The position numbers were made by a program, and so were the translations under genes. From Rhizobium sp. BK376 (lineage in GTDB: Bacteria; Pseudomonadota; Alphaproteobacteria; Rhizobiales; Rhizobiaceae), in assembly GCF_004341625.1 (NCBI RefSeq), contig NZ_SLZG01000007.1, positions 124,001-188,000 of the forward strand: a DNA stretch of 64,000 nt. The letters run 5' to 3'. Below are positions 9,175-18,234 of the stretch, piece by piece. Position 1 is the stretch's first letter. Each line of letters opens with the position of its first letter. Below the pieces are notes generated by a model. That model saw nothing but the letters and a program-made list of their open reading frames with translations, did no database searches and was not told the origin of the DNA.

Positions 9175-10095
9175 CTATCGCTCCGGTACGAAGGCTTTTC
9201 CAAGCGACGCAGGCGTGTTGATCAACGTCGTGCGGCGATTATGGGAAATGATGATGAGAACGACAATAGTCGCTGCATAGGGCAGCATCGAGAGGAACTG
9301 CGAGGGAACGCCGAGGCCGAAGGCCTGGGCATGCAGCTGCAGGATCGTCACTGCGCCGAAGAGATAGCCGCCGGCAAAAACCCGCCACGGGCGCCAGGAC
9401 GCGAAGACCACGAGCGCGAGCGTGATCCAGCCACGTCCGGCAGACATGTTCTCCACCCATTGCGGCGTATAGACGAGCGACAGCTGGGCGCCGGCGAGGC
9501 CCGCGCAGGCGCCGCCGAACATCACGGCAAGGTAGCGCGTGCGGATGACATGGATGCCGAGTGCGTGGGCCGATGAATGACTGTCGCCGATCGCCCGCAG
9601 TTTCAGGCCGGTGCGGCTGCGGAACAGGAACCAATTGACCCCGAAGACGAGGGCGATCGACAGATAGAAGATCAAATCCTGCTTGAAGAGAACGGAACCG
9701 ATGACCGGAATATTCGAGAGAACAGGAATGACGATCGCTTCGAGCCGGATACCTGGCACGCCGACATAGCTCTCGCCGATCATGCCGGAAGCACCAAGGC
9801 CGAGAAGCGTCAATGCAAGGCCGGTCGCGACCTGGTTTGCGACCAGCGTGAGCGTCAGGAAGCCGAAGAGCAGCGAAAAGAGCGCACCGGCGACAATGCC
9901 GCAGATTATGCCGACATAGGGCGAGCCGGACATCTGCGCACCGACGAAGGCAGCGACGGCGCCCATGATCATCATGCCTTCGACGCCGAGATTGAGGACG
10001 CCCGATCGCTCCGTCACCAATTCGCCGAGCGCTGCGATGACGAGCGGCGTGGACGCCGTGATGACAGTCAGGAGGATAGCTTCAAAGATACTCAT
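9175..10095 (-). CDS. Nucleoside-type ABC transporter permease (YufQ/NupQ-like)
   Basis: Membrane permease of 306 residues, BPD_transp_2 class. ERSGVLNLGVEGMMIMGA near residue 30 is the characteristic motif of the second permease in BMP-type nucleoside importers. Several hydrophobic spans run through the protein. It overlaps the upstream permease gene by 4 bp and is followed after 55 bp by the binding-protein gene. It would pair with the 361-residue permease to form the channel. Confidence 0.91.
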   Translation of the reverse strand: MSIFEAILLTVITASTPLVIAALGELVTERSGVLNLGVEGMMIMGAVAAFVGAQMSGSPYVGIICGIVAGALFSLLFGFLTLTLVANQVATGLALTLLGLGASGMIGESYVGVPGIRLEAIVIPVLSNIPVIGSVLFKQDLIFYLSIALVFGVNWFLFRSRTGLKLRAIGDSHSSAHALGIHVIRTRYLAVMFGGACAGLAGAQLSLVYTPQWVENMSAGRGWITLALVVFASWRPWRVFAGGYLFGAVTILQLHAQAFGLGVPSQFLSMLPYAATIVVLIIISHNRRTTLINTPASLGKAFVPER

Positions 10096-11177
10096 GCCAC
10101 GCCTCCACGAATGCGCGACCAGACGATGCGGATCTTGTAGTAGATCAGCGTGTCGCAGGAGAGCACGAAGAAGAGCAGCAGCCCCTGGAAGACGCGTGTC
10201 ACCTTATCGGAGACACCGATCGACAGCTGCGCCGCCTCGCCGCCGAGATAGGTCAGCGCCAGCACCAGGCCGGAGGCAACGATGCCGAGCGGATTGAGGC
10301 GGCCAAGGAAGGCGACGATGATGGCGGTGAAGCCGTAGCCCGGCGAGATCGCCGGCTGCAGATGGCCGATCGAGCCCGAGACCTCGCAGATGCCGGCGAG
10401 CCCGGCAAGCGCACCAGAGAAGAGAAAGCCGAACCAGATCATCTTCTTGGAGGAGAAGCCGGCAAAGCGCCCGGCCCGCTCCGATTGACCAAGCACCGTG
10501 ATCTCGAAGCCCTTCAGCGTATAGCGCATCATGAACCAGCAGCCGACGGCCGCAATCAGCGCGAAGATGAAAGCCCAGTGCGCACGGCCGGAATCCGGCC
10601 ATATCGCCGGCACGATCGCTTCTGGCGCGAAATCGCGAGAGACCGGGAAATTGAAGCCCTGGGGATCACGCCAGGCGCCACGGATCAGCCAATCGAGGAA
10701 GAGCTGGGCAATATAGACCAGCATCAGCGAGGTCAGAATCTCGTTGGTGTTGAAATGCGCCTTCAGCAGCGCCGGAATGGCGGCGAAGAGAGCGCCACCG
10801 AGCGCGCCGAGAATGAGCATCAGCGGCAGAACCAGCGACGAATGCCAGTCGTAGAAGACGATCGGGATATAGGAGCCGGTAATCGCGCCGATCGTGAACT
10901 GGCCTTCGGCGCCGATATTCCAGTTGTTGGAGCGATAGCAAATGGCGAGGCCAACGCCCATCAGGATGAGCGGTGCGGCCTTGACCGCCAGCTCGTGCAG
11001 AGACCAGACCTCGAGCAGCGGCTCGACGAAGAATGCATCCATTGCCTCGATCGGGTCCTTGCCGAGCATGGCAAACATGATGACACCGGCAATCAGGGTC
11101 AGCACCAGGGCAAGCAGTGGTGAGACGAAAGCGAAAAGCTTCGAGACCTGCGGGCGCTTTTCGAGTTCAATGCGCAT
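10092..11177 (-). CDS. Nucleoside-type ABC transporter permease (YufP/NupP-like)
   Basis: First permease of the nucleoside-type importer, 361 residues with multiple hydrophobic spans. NNWNIGAEGQFTIGAI and AISPGYGFTAIIVAFLGR are typical of this family. The gene overlaps the 3' end of the ATPase gene by 11 bp and the next permease by 4 bp, so the operon is translationally compact. The substrate is expected to be nucleosides or purines, from family only. Confidence 0.91.
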   Translation of the reverse strand: MRIELEKRPQVSKLFAFVSPLLALVLTLIAGVIMFAMLGKDPIEAMDAFFVEPLLEVWSLHELAVKAAPLILMGVGLAICYRSNNWNIGAEGQFTIGAITGSYIPIVFYDWHSSLVLPLMLILGALGGALFAAIPALLKAHFNTNEILTSLMLVYIAQLFLDWLIRGAWRDPQGFNFPVSRDFAPEAIVPAIWPDSGRAHWAFIFALIAAVGCWFMMRYTLKGFEITVLGQSERAGRFAGFSSKKMIWFGFLFSGALAGLAGICEVSGSIGHLQPAISPGYGFTAIIVAFLGRLNPLGIVASGLVLALTYLGGEAAQLSIGVSDKVTRVFQGLLLFFVLSCDTLIYYKIRIVWSRIRGGVA

Positions 11178-12777
11178 GCGTGGCCTCCGTGCCGGCTGAC
11201 TTGCTCTCGTGCAGACCGCCCATCAGCAGGCCGATCTTTTCGCGTGTCAGTGTGCCGGCCGCAAAGGGAGACGACAGCCGTCCCTCAGAGATGACGGCGA
11301 TATCGGTCGCCACTTCGAAGATCTCGTCGAGATCCTGGCTGATGACCACGACGGCGGAACCGGCGCGTGCAAGATCGACAAGGGCCTGGCGGATACGGCT
11401 TGCCGCTCCGGCATCGACGCCCCAGGTCGGCTGATTGACGACAAGGACGGCCGGCTGGCGATCAAGCTCGCGGCCCACGATGAACTTCTGCAAATTACCC
11501 CCGGACAGCGACCCAGCTGCCGGATCCTCGCCGCTCTTGCGCACATCCATGGCCTCGGAAATGCGACGCGACGCGATTCTGACCGCGGCGTAGCGAATGA
11601 TGCCGAAGAGCCCGCCGCCGAGGAAGGCTTTGCGGTCCGACTGGTTGCGGGCGAGCACGAGATTGTCCGAAAGTTTCATGGCCGACACGGCAGCATGGCC
11701 GTGGCGTTCTTCCGGCACGAAGCTCGCACCGAGCAGCCGGCGGGCGGTGATACCCTGGGTCCCGACCGGCTTGCGGCGGATGACAACGGCATCCGCCGAG
11801 GCAACCGGATATTCTCCTGACAGGGCATCAAAAAGCTCGCCCTGGCCGTTACCCGCGACACCGGCGATCGCCAGGATTTCGCCAGCCCGCACGGTGAGCG
11901 AAACATCGCGCAGCGGCATGGCGAAGGGCGTGCGCGGGGCGACGGAAAGATTGTTGACGGCAAGCTGGACCTCGCCCCTGTCGCCACGCTCCGGATGGGT
12001 GACGGCAGCCACATCGCTGCCCACCATCATGCGGGCCAGCGAGGCCGGCGTTTCCAGCTTCGGATCGCAGGAGCCGGTCACGCGACCGTGGCGCAAAACG
12101 GTGGCGCGGTCGCAAATGCGCTGCACCTCTTCCAGGCGGTGGCTGATATAGAGAACCGAGCGGCCCTCGGCCCTCAGCTTGAACAGGGTCTCGAAAAGCT
12201 TGTCGGCCTCCTGCGGCGTCAGCACCGAGGTCGGCTCGTCGAGGATGATGAGCTTCGGATTCTGCAACAGCGCGCGGACAATCTCGATGCGCTGGCGCTC
12301 GCCGACCGAGAGATCGGCCACATGTGCATGCGGATCAAGCGGCAGGCCATAGGCGCTGGACAGCGACCGCGCCTCCTCCGCAATCCGGCCGACAGGGATG
12401 CTGTCGCTGAGTGACAAGGCAATATTCTCGGCGACGGTCAGTGCCTCGAACAGCGAGAAATGCTGGAAGACCATGCCGATGCCAAGCTTGCGCGCCTCGC
12501 CCGGAGACGTGATCGAGACCGGCCGATCCTGCCAGAGGATTTCACCATGGCTCGGCTCCAATACGCCGAACAGCATCTTCACCAGGGTCGATTTGCCGGC
12601 GCCGTTCTCCCCCAACAATGCGTGGATTTCACCCGGCCTGATGTCGAGATCTATTTCGTTGCAGGCAGCAAAGCTGCCAAAGAGCTTCGTCAGTTTTCGG
12701 ACCGACAATAACGTACCGGCTTGCGGCACATCGGATGACGACACTTTCCCCTCATTTCTCCCTGCTGTCCTGTCCAT
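11167..12777 (-). CDS. Nucleoside-type ABC transporter ATP-binding protein (YufO/NupO-like, two domains)
   Basis: Cytoplasmic ATPase of 536 residues with two nucleotide-binding domains. Domain 1 has GENGAGKSTLVK, LSVGERQRIE and LIILDEPTSVLT. Domain 2 has AGVAGNGQGE and LSGGNLQKF, but its Walker B reads VLVVNQPTWGVD, with Asn-Gln in place of Asp-Glu. Loss of the catalytic acidic pair in the second site is common in this subfamily and suggests one active ATPase site. It is the first gene of the four-gene operon. The start at 12777 gives a normal N-terminus; the first domain begins near residue 24. Confidence 0.91.
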   Translation of the reverse strand: MDRTAGRNEGKVSSSDVPQAGTLLSVRKLTKLFGSFAACNEIDLDIRPGEIHALLGENGAGKSTLVKMLFGVLEPSHGEILWQDRPVSITSPGEARKLGIGMVFQHFSLFEALTVAENIALSLSDSIPVGRIAEEARSLSSAYGLPLDPHAHVADLSVGERQRIEIVRALLQNPKLIILDEPTSVLTPQEADKLFETLFKLRAEGRSVLYISHRLEEVQRICDRATVLRHGRVTGSCDPKLETPASLARMMVGSDVAAVTHPERGDRGEVQLAVNNLSVAPRTPFAMPLRDVSLTVRAGEILAIAGVAGNGQGELFDALSGEYPVASADAVVIRRKPVGTQGITARRLLGASFVPEERHGHAAVSAMKLSDNLVLARNQSDRKAFLGGGLFGIIRYAAVRIASRRISEAMDVRKSGEDPAAGSLSGGNLQKFIVGRELDRQPAVLVVNQPTWGVDAGAASRIRQALVDLARAGSAVVVISQDLDEIFEVATDIAVISEGRLSSPFAAGTLTREKIGLLMGGLHESKSAGTEATHAH

Positions 12778-12950
12778 TCGGGATCTTTACGGCACCAGCA
12801 GCTTCGTTCCACTTGTTCTTCTCGGCTCCACCCCTACGCACGCAGCGGCAGATGCGCAAGGTTCGGGTTCTGCCATTATTGATACGCACTTTGCTGCCTT
12901 GCACAACAGCAAATAATCGAATGCGTTTCCGTCACCCACCTGTAGGCACC

Positions 12951-13673
12951 CTATCGTCCGAGCGACGGGAAGAATTGCAACACTGCCCCGATGCAATAGA
13001 GGTAGATGCCGGCAATAATAAACAGGACGACCGCCCATTGCGGCATCATGAAATGCATCAGCAGCGAATAAACACCAAGCGCCGACCAGAGGAAAAAAAC
13101 ACCTAGGTTGAGAGGCCGCAGCCTCTCGACACGAACCGGATGCAGGAAGTTGATCGGCAGGAAGGTCAGCACGACCGAAAAACCGACCACGATCATCGCC
13201 GTCGTGGCGCTTGCATCGATGACGAACAGGGTGAAGATGACCATGTTCCAGACGACGGGGAAGCCGGAGAAGAAATATTCATCCGTCTTCATGCCCGTAT
13301 CGGCATAATAAATGGCGCTCGAAACCACGATCGCGCCGGCGGCCACGAAGGACCAGAACTGCCCAATCATGCCGCTTTCATAAAGCGCAAAGGCGGGCAG
13401 CAATACGTAGGTGACGTAGTCGATAATATTGTCGAGCGTATCGCCGGACCAGTTCGGCAGAACCTCCTTCACGCGCACCTTGCGGGCGATCGGGCCGTCG
13501 ATACCGTCGACCAGCAGCGCCAGGCCCAGCCACCAGAACATGTCTATAAAGCGATGTTCTGCCGCCGCGACCACTCCCAGGAAGGCAAGAAACGAGCCGG
13601 AAGCAGTCAGGATGTGAACGGAAAAGGCACGAATCTCCGCGTAGGGCACCCGCTTGTATTTGAAAATTGCCAT
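12951..13673 (-). CDS. pcs: Phosphatidylcholine synthase
   Basis: Condenses choline with CDP-diacylglycerol to make phosphatidylcholine in one step, a pathway typical of plant- and animal-associated alphaproteobacteria. The protein has 240 residues with about eight hydrophobic spans. The CDP-alcohol phosphotransferase motif is visible: DGIDGPIARK, then NWSGDTLDN, ending in IID. Length agrees with known Pcs proteins. It is a single gene between the nucleoside operon and the divergent hydroxylase gene. Identification is firm. Confidence 0.94.
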   Translation of the reverse strand: MAIFKYKRVPYAEIRAFSVHILTASGSFLAFLGVVAAAEHRFIDMFWWLGLALLVDGIDGPIARKVRVKEVLPNWSGDTLDNIIDYVTYVLLPAFALYESGMIGQFWSFVAAGAIVVSSAIYYADTGMKTDEYFFSGFPVVWNMVIFTLFVIDASATTAMIVVGFSVVLTFLPINFLHPVRVERLRPLNLGVFFLWSALGVYSLLMHFMMPQWAVVLFIIAGIYLYCIGAVLQFFPSLGR

Positions 13674-13883
13674 GCGCCCCCGCAGCCTGCCTTTATCGAT
13701 CGCCCCCTACGGCGATGTTTTGTCTAATATGCATCGTTTGCCCCGCGCTGCCAGCGCAAAAGCATAGGGTTTGCCGGACGATAGCCCGACTTCCTGTCAT
13801 TTTCATCCACTGCGATGTTTCATCCCATGGATTTCAACAGGACAAACAGCTAATTTTGCCGGAAATGACAACAGGATAGCGAC

Positions 13884-15086
13884 ATGAAGCAGATTGAGGT
13901 TGCCGTTATCGGCGCAGGCTTGGCCGGAAGCATCGCAGCGATCGCGCTGGCGCGCGGCGGCAGGCAGGTTGTCCTCATCGCCGCTGCCCCGGCAAAGACC
14001 GATCGGCGCACAACGGCACTGATGGACCAGTCCATTCGCTTTCTGGAGCGACTTGCGCTTTGGGAGAAGATTGCGCCCTCTGCAGCCTCCCTTGATACGA
14101 TGCAGATCATCGACGGCACCAAGAGATTGTTGCGCGCGCCCACGGTTGCGTTCCGAGCATCGGAAATCGGCCTCGAAAGCTTCGGCTACAATATTCCCAA
14201 CGCGGCCCTTACACAGGTGCTGAACGACGCCATCAAGGCGGAGGGAAACATATCGACCATCGAGGCAAGCGCCACTGATATCGAGATAAAGCAAGACGGT
14301 GTCACCATCACTCTCGACAATGGCGAGACCGTCGAGGCATCCTTCGTCGTCGGCGCCGATGGTCGTCGCTCGATCGTGCGCGACAGCGCCGGCATCAAGT
14401 TTCGCAACTGGTCCTATCCGCAATCCGCCATGGTGCTGAACTTCGCGCATTCGCTGCCGCACCAGAATATCTCGACGGAATTTCACACCGAGAGCGGCCC
14501 GTTCACGCAGGTACCCCTGCCAGGCAGCCGGTCGAGCCTCGTCTGGGTGCAGAAGCCGACGGAGGCCGCGGCAAGAGCTGAACTGACGCATGAGGAACTC
14601 AGCAGGCACGTCGAAGAGCGCATGCAATCGATGCTCGGAAAGGTCACCGTCGAGGACAGCGTGCAGGTCTGGCCGCTTTCCGGCATGACCGCCTACCGTT
14701 TTGGAAAGGGTCGCGCCGCATTGATCGGCGAAGCCGCGCATGTCTTTCCGCCGATCGGTGCGCAGGGTCTCAACCTCAGCCTGCGCGATGTCATGGGATT
14801 GGTTGATATTCTGTGCAGCCGAGCCAATCAGCCGGTCGCGGCTGATGCCGGCGACAGTTTCGACCGCAAGCGCCGCACCGATATCATCAGCCGCACGGCG
14901 AGCGTCGATCTTCTCAACCGATCGCTGCTGTCGGATTTCCTGCCGGTGCAGATGCTCCGGGCGGCGGGTCTGCATGTCCTTTCCGCCATCCCGCCGCTGC
15001 GCAGCATCGTCATGCGCGAAGGCATAGAGCCCGGCGGCGGCTTCAGGCTGATGCCGTCGGCTCTTCGCGAAAAGCTGCGGCGATAG
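13884..15086 (+). CDS. FAD-dependent monooxygenase, UbiH/UbiF family
   Basis: Probable flavin hydroxylase of ubiquinone biosynthesis, 400 residues. The N-terminus carries the FAD-binding GAGLAGSIAA. VVGADGRRSIVR follows, and a late motif GEAAHVFPPIGAQGLNLS corresponds to the family's GDAAH region with Glu replacing Asp. AGGATAG just before the ATG is a fair ribosome-binding site. Which ring position it hydroxylates cannot be assigned from sequence. It is convergent with ccdA, with only 7 bp between the stops. Confidence 0.88.
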   Translation: MKQIEVAVIGAGLAGSIAAIALARGGRQVVLIAAAPAKTDRRTTALMDQSIRFLERLALWEKIAPSAASLDTMQIIDGTKRLLRAPTVAFRASEIGLESFGYNIPNAALTQVLNDAIKAEGNISTIEASATDIEIKQDGVTITLDNGETVEASFVVGADGRRSIVRDSAGIKFRNWSYPQSAMVLNFAHSLPHQNISTEFHTESGPFTQVPLPGSRSSLVWVQKPTEAAARAELTHEELSRHVEERMQSMLGKVTVEDSVQVWPLSGMTAYRFGKGRAALIGEAAHVFPPIGAQGLNLSLRDVMGLVDILCSRANQPVAADAGDSFDRKRRTDIISRTASVDLLNRSLLSDFLPVQMLRAAGLHVLSAIPPLRSIVMREGIEPGGGFRLMPSALREKLRR

Positions 15087-15093
15087 GCTTTAC

Positions 15094-15843
15094 TCAGCCG
15101 ATCTGCATCAGGATCGGGAAGGTCTGCTGGAACCAGATCGAGACGTCGCTGACGAAACCGAACATGAAGGCAAGGCCGGTGACGACAAGAAAGCCGCCCA
15201 TGACCTTTTCAACAAGTCCGAGATGACGACGGAAGCGGGCGAGAAAATTCATGAAAGCGCCCGAGAAACCGGCTGCGATCCAGAAGGGCACGGCAAGGCC
15301 GAGCGAATAGATGGCAAGCAGCCCTGCCCCCGCCCCAACCGTCTGACGCGACGCGGCAACACCGAGAATCGCGCCTAGAACCGGCCCGATGCAGGGCGTC
15401 CATCCAAAGGCGAATGCAAGGCCCATGATATAGGCGCCGGTCAACGTCGCCGGCTTGCCGCCACCCTGGAATCGCGCTTCGCGCGCCAGGATTCCGAGGC
15501 GGAAAACGCCGAGGAAGTTGAGCCCCATGACAATGATGATTAGCCCGCCGATCTGCGCAAGCAGATCGAGGTGCTGGCGCAAGAGCAAGCCGATCGAGGA
15601 GGCGCCGGCGCCGAGCGCAATGAAGACGGTAGCGAAACCGAGCGTGAAGAACAGTGCCGAAAACAGGACATTCCCACGAATGCTTGGCCCGGCGATCACC
15701 GCCTCCCCGCCCCTGAACTGCTCGACCGAGATGCCGGCCATATAGCAAAGGTAAGGTGGGACCAAAGGCAGGACGCAAGGCGAAAGGAAGGAAAGCGCTC
15801 CGGCCAGCAAGGCGCTGAGAAGCGAGATATCGGCAATCGACAC
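15094..15843 (-). CDS. ccdA: Cytochrome c biogenesis / thiol-disulfide membrane protein CcdA
   Basis: Integral membrane protein of 249 residues with six predicted spans, DsbD-transmembrane-domain type. It passes reducing equivalents from cytoplasmic thioredoxin to periplasmic thiol proteins for cytochrome c maturation. LSPCVLPLVPPYLCYMAG near the N-terminus contains the first reactive cysteine, and GWTPCIGPVLGAIL contains the second. No thioredoxin-like domain is fused, as expected for CcdA rather than DsbD. Confidence 0.93.
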   Translation of the reverse strand: MSIADISLLSALLAGALSFLSPCVLPLVPPYLCYMAGISVEQFRGGEAVIAGPSIRGNVLFSALFFTLGFATVFIALGAGASSIGLLLRQHLDLLAQIGGLIIIVMGLNFLGVFRLGILAREARFQGGGKPATLTGAYIMGLAFAFGWTPCIGPVLGAILGVAASRQTVGAGAGLLAIYSLGLAVPFWIAAGFSGAFMNFLARFRRHLGLVEKVMGGFLVVTGLAFMFGFVSDVSIWFQQTFPILMQIG

Positions 15844-16034
15844 GAAGGCACTCCGGCTACGACATATCCAGCCTTCCTAGCTTTTGAAGCGCCCGAACGC
15901 CAATCACCTTTTAGCGGATCGCTTCAAAAAACCGCAAGGTGCCGCAATTTCGGCAATTTTCCGGGTTGACCACAATAGGGTGTCTGCATATGTTCCGCGC
16001 ACTTCCAACCGGGGTGCTTCGCATCCGGAAACGG

Positions 16035-16110
16035 GAGAGCGTAGCTCAGTCGGTAGAGCAACTGACTTTTAATCAGTAGGTCATGGGTTCGAATCCCATC
16101 GCTCTCACCA
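16035..16110 (+). tRNA. tRNA-Lys (anticodon TTT)
   Basis: A full cloverleaf can be drawn. Acceptor arms GAGAGCG and CGCTCTC are followed by discriminator A and an encoded CCA. The D-stem is GCTC/GAGC. The anticodon stem ACTGA/TCAGT encloses CTTTTAA, anticodon TTT. The T-stem ATGGG/CCCAT encloses TTCGAAT. Total 76 nt. Confidence 0.97.
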
Positions 16111-16392
16111 TGAAATCAACTATTCAGCGATTTGCGTGTGCTTTTTGTGACGGTTGGAAAGTCATACAGTCACACGGCTTTCTTCTTCTTAGGCTCGCTC
16201 TTCGCGCCTCCGTTCGTCAACTCCGATCAGAGAAAACGGCTAGGAACTGTAGGCGATAGTTGCTTTTTCTGGTGTTCTTGCCGGACTGGAGCAGAAAGAA
16301 GTTGCCGAGTAATATCCGCAATTCTGCAACGGGGCCTGAGCAGTGCTAGTGTAGTAGCGCATCGACGAACGTCACCTCTGGAGGGGTTTGGT

Positions 16393-16587
16393 ATGAACGA
16401 CGATTTTCGCTTGAAGTTGATCAAGATGCGAGACGAGAAGGTCGCGCATCTTAATGAACTGCTGTCGATGAAGACGCAGGGTCTGAGCGCGAAATGGGTG
16501 AGCGAGGATGTCGATATTGAAGGCATGATCGCGCGCGAGCAGTTAGCGATCGATAACCTCGACGATACGATTGCTCGCCTCAGCTGA
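16393..16587 (+). CDS. Small hypothetical protein (64 aa)
   Basis: A short, highly charged cytoplasmic protein beginning MNDDFRLKLIKMRDEKVAHL. It looks mostly helical, with no membrane segment and no motif I recognise. The ATG at 16393 is chosen because GGAGGGG stands about 7 bp upstream; the frame is open further upstream, but that stretch looks non-coding. It lies alone between tRNA-Lys and the DUF982 gene. Function unknown. Confidence 0.65.
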   Translation: MNDDFRLKLIKMRDEKVAHLNELLSMKTQGLSAKWVSEDVDIEGMIAREQLAIDNLDDTIARLS

Positions 16588-16677
16588 GACCGAAGCTACT
16601 ACCATTTAAAGAGGAGGTCTTTTCCGGGCCGTGGTTAGCCAGTACCGGCATCACGGAAGACAAGACGACGACGCTAT

Positions 16678-16950
16678 TCAAATCGAATATTCAAGCGACA
16701 TGCAGTCGACGACTGGCACGCCAGCTTCGTCTGCCGCGCGCAGGAGGCCAAGCCTGGCGTCAAGATTGCTCCGCCTCCCCTCAAGCGCGGCGCTACAGGT
16801 TTCCAGCGCTTCTATCAACGCCCGACCTTCGTTGACCGGCCACTTGGTCGACAGCATATCCAGTGCTTCCTGCGTGCTGGTAATCACGAAATATTGGCCG
16901 CTTTTCTTGCAGGCCAACATCACGGGAGTTTGCCACCTTGTCCCTTGCAT
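16678..16950 (-). CDS. DUF982 domain protein
   Basis: A 90-residue protein matching the rhizobial DUF982 family. The pattern is W-x2-PV near the start, then TSTQEALDMLSTKWPV, then ALETCSAALEG, and finally AADEAGVPV. Such proteins are numerous in Rhizobiaceae, often in several copies, and have no established function. No signal peptide or membrane span is seen. The assignment to the family is by pattern recognition. Confidence 0.75.
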   Translation of the reverse strand: MQGTRWQTPVMLACKKSGQYFVITSTQEALDMLSTKWPVNEGRALIEALETCSAALEGRRSNLDARLGLLRAADEAGVPVVDCMSLEYSI

Positions 16951-17151
16951 ATTCGTCGCGCCCTAACCCCGATGGCCCACTGTAGCGCTTGCGCGGGAAC
17001 GCACAACTCCGGTTTTTGTGGGGTTAGAATGAAGCTTGCGACTTGATGCGGCGATGGACTCTGTCGCCCACGCTGCGCGCTGAAGCGGTGATGTCCAGGG
17101 CCGGCCAAAGGATGGGCTGGCGCGGCCCTGTGACCGCAAGGTCAGATTATC

Positions 17152-17505
17152 TCACGCGGATACGGTTTCCCTGACGTCGTCCAGCAAGAAATAGACGTCG
17201 ACATATTTCGTCGTGTAATGCCGCCCACTCTCCGAAACGTTCTCGACGCTTCCGCCATCCGCAGGGTGCCATTCATGGTAATGGGGATTTGTTGTTATCA
17301 GCGTCACTGCCTTGCCGGAGAATCGGCCGTCCCCCATGCGAAAGCGCATCTCCGCCAGCGGCCAGATGCGCTCGTAGTCCTCCATCGGCAGATGGGCCTT
17401 CAAAGCCTTCCGATGTACCGGATGCTCGGGCGAAGCGCTTTCCAGCATGACTTCTTCCGCGCCATCGAGAACCGCATTCAACTCTTCGGGCCACATTCTC
17501 TTCAT
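17152..17505 (-). CDS. Hypothetical protein (117 aa)
   Basis: Soluble protein of 117 residues with no family I can name. It starts MKRMWPEELNAVLDGAEEVM and contains TTNPHYHEWHPADGG and HYTTKYVDVYFLLDD. GGAGGAG lies 9 bp before the ATG at 17505, which supports this frame over an overlapping minus-strand frame at 17273-17530. It stands apart from other genes. Confidence 0.6.
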   Translation of the reverse strand: MKRMWPEELNAVLDGAEEVMLESASPEHPVHRKALKAHLPMEDYERIWPLAEMRFRMGDGRFSGKAVTLITTNPHYHEWHPADGGSVENVSESGRHYTTKYVDVYFLLDDVRETVSA

Positions 17506-17640
17506 GAAATCGCTCCTCCAGCTTTCTCATCCACGAAATTAATGTAGCTGTTTCGAATTAAGATGCAAACGGAGGATCAATATCCGGCCGGCCGCCGCTA
17601 TCCCAGCCCCGGCCGGCTTGATCGAATTCGTTCAAAGACC

Positions 17641-17759
17641 GTACCGCTTCGGCCGAATCTGCCCTCCCATCAACTCGTTTTCGGCGATACATAAGCCGCG
17701 TCGCTTCGATATTTCCCCGAAGCGCAGCAAACTCGGCCTCGCTTCGGCGGGGCTTTTTT
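17641..17759 (+). ncRNA. Candidate trans-acting small RNA with an anti-Shine-Dalgarno loop
   Basis: Three consecutive stem-loops on the plus strand, with no protein gene around them. Stem 1 pairs GCCGAA (17652-17657) with TTCGGC (17680-17685) and exposes CCCTCCC (17662-17668) in its loop, complementary to GGGAGG-type ribosome-binding sites. Stem 2 pairs CGCTTCG (17702-17708) with CGAAGCG (17718-17724). Stem 3 is a textbook terminator. This layout resembles rhizobial anti-Shine-Dalgarno small RNAs such as the alpha-r14 and alpha-r15 (AbcR) families, but I cannot assign it to one. The 5' end is a guess; no clear -35/-10 pair was found. Confidence 0.5.
17736..17759 (+). terminator. Strong Rho-independent terminator, orphan on the plus strand
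   Basis: GCCTCGC, loop TTCG and GCGGGGC form a 7-bp stem with one G-U pair, followed by six T. No plus-strand protein gene precedes it; the nearest plus-strand coding sequence ends at 16587. This is the main reason to propose a small RNA here. Confidence 0.8.
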
Positions 17760-17941
17760 CTCCTCCCGTCTCGACGCTTGAAGATGCTGACACCGTTCTT
17801 TTCTGGAATGGGAGCAGGCGGCTATCCGCTTTGGTCTGAAGACGTCCTTGCAACTGACCGACGTCCGATCGTTCCGGATTTTTCACAAAGCGAATACGAC
17901 CTGACAGCCGCCTTCGCCCTATCGATATCAGTTGCAGAAAT

Positions 17942-18127
17942 TTAAGCCGCTCCGGCGGGATCGCCGATCGGCAATAGTGCCGGATCTTCCGGGTTTTTCG
18001 TGTCACCGGGATCCTGCGCTGGCGTCAATGGTGGCTTCTCCTGCGTGCGATCCGGGATTCCAGGCGTGGGCGTCGGGCCGCGCGGGGTTTCTGCGCTAGG
18101 AGTCGGTATGGGATCTCTATTCGGCAT
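17942..18127 (-). CDS. Small proline-rich hypothetical protein (61 aa)
   Basis: A 61-residue, proline- and threonine-rich protein starting MPNRDPIPTPSAETPRGPTP, probably disordered. The ATG at 18127 has an excellent site, AAAGGAGAACGACT, directly upstream, so translation is likely in spite of the low complexity. A longer frame to 18220 lacks support. It is divergent from the small zinc-ribbon gene, with 107 bp between. No function can be proposed. Confidence 0.6.
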   Translation of the reverse strand: MPNRDPIPTPSAETPRGPTPTPGIPDRTQEKPPLTPAQDPGDTKNPEDPALLPIGDPAGAA

Positions 18128-18234
18128 AGTCGTTCTCCTTTCGTTGAGGTCAACGACAGGCCGTGGGGAATGGTTCCGTCTTTTCCGATGGCTGATCCCC
18201 GTGTATGAACAGCCGACCAAAAGAGAGACTGCTC

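Larger units (their letters stand above)
17506..17941. other. 436-bp intergenic region with a candidate small RNA
   Basis: No convincing protein gene. The two open frames that cross it (plus 17618-17839, minus 17632-18006) have no ribosome-binding site and low-complexity translations. The left part has a GC-rich inverted repeat, GCCGGCC at 17587-17593 and GGCCGGC at 17611-17617. The middle holds a plus-strand series of three stem-loops ending in a strong terminator, annotated separately. Confidence 0.6.

Noticed and set aside
17632..18006. Minus-strand frame of 124 codons and plus-strand frame 17618-17839
   Set aside because: No ribosome-binding site, poor composition, overlap with the 61-aa gene that has a strong one, and overlap with the candidate small RNA.
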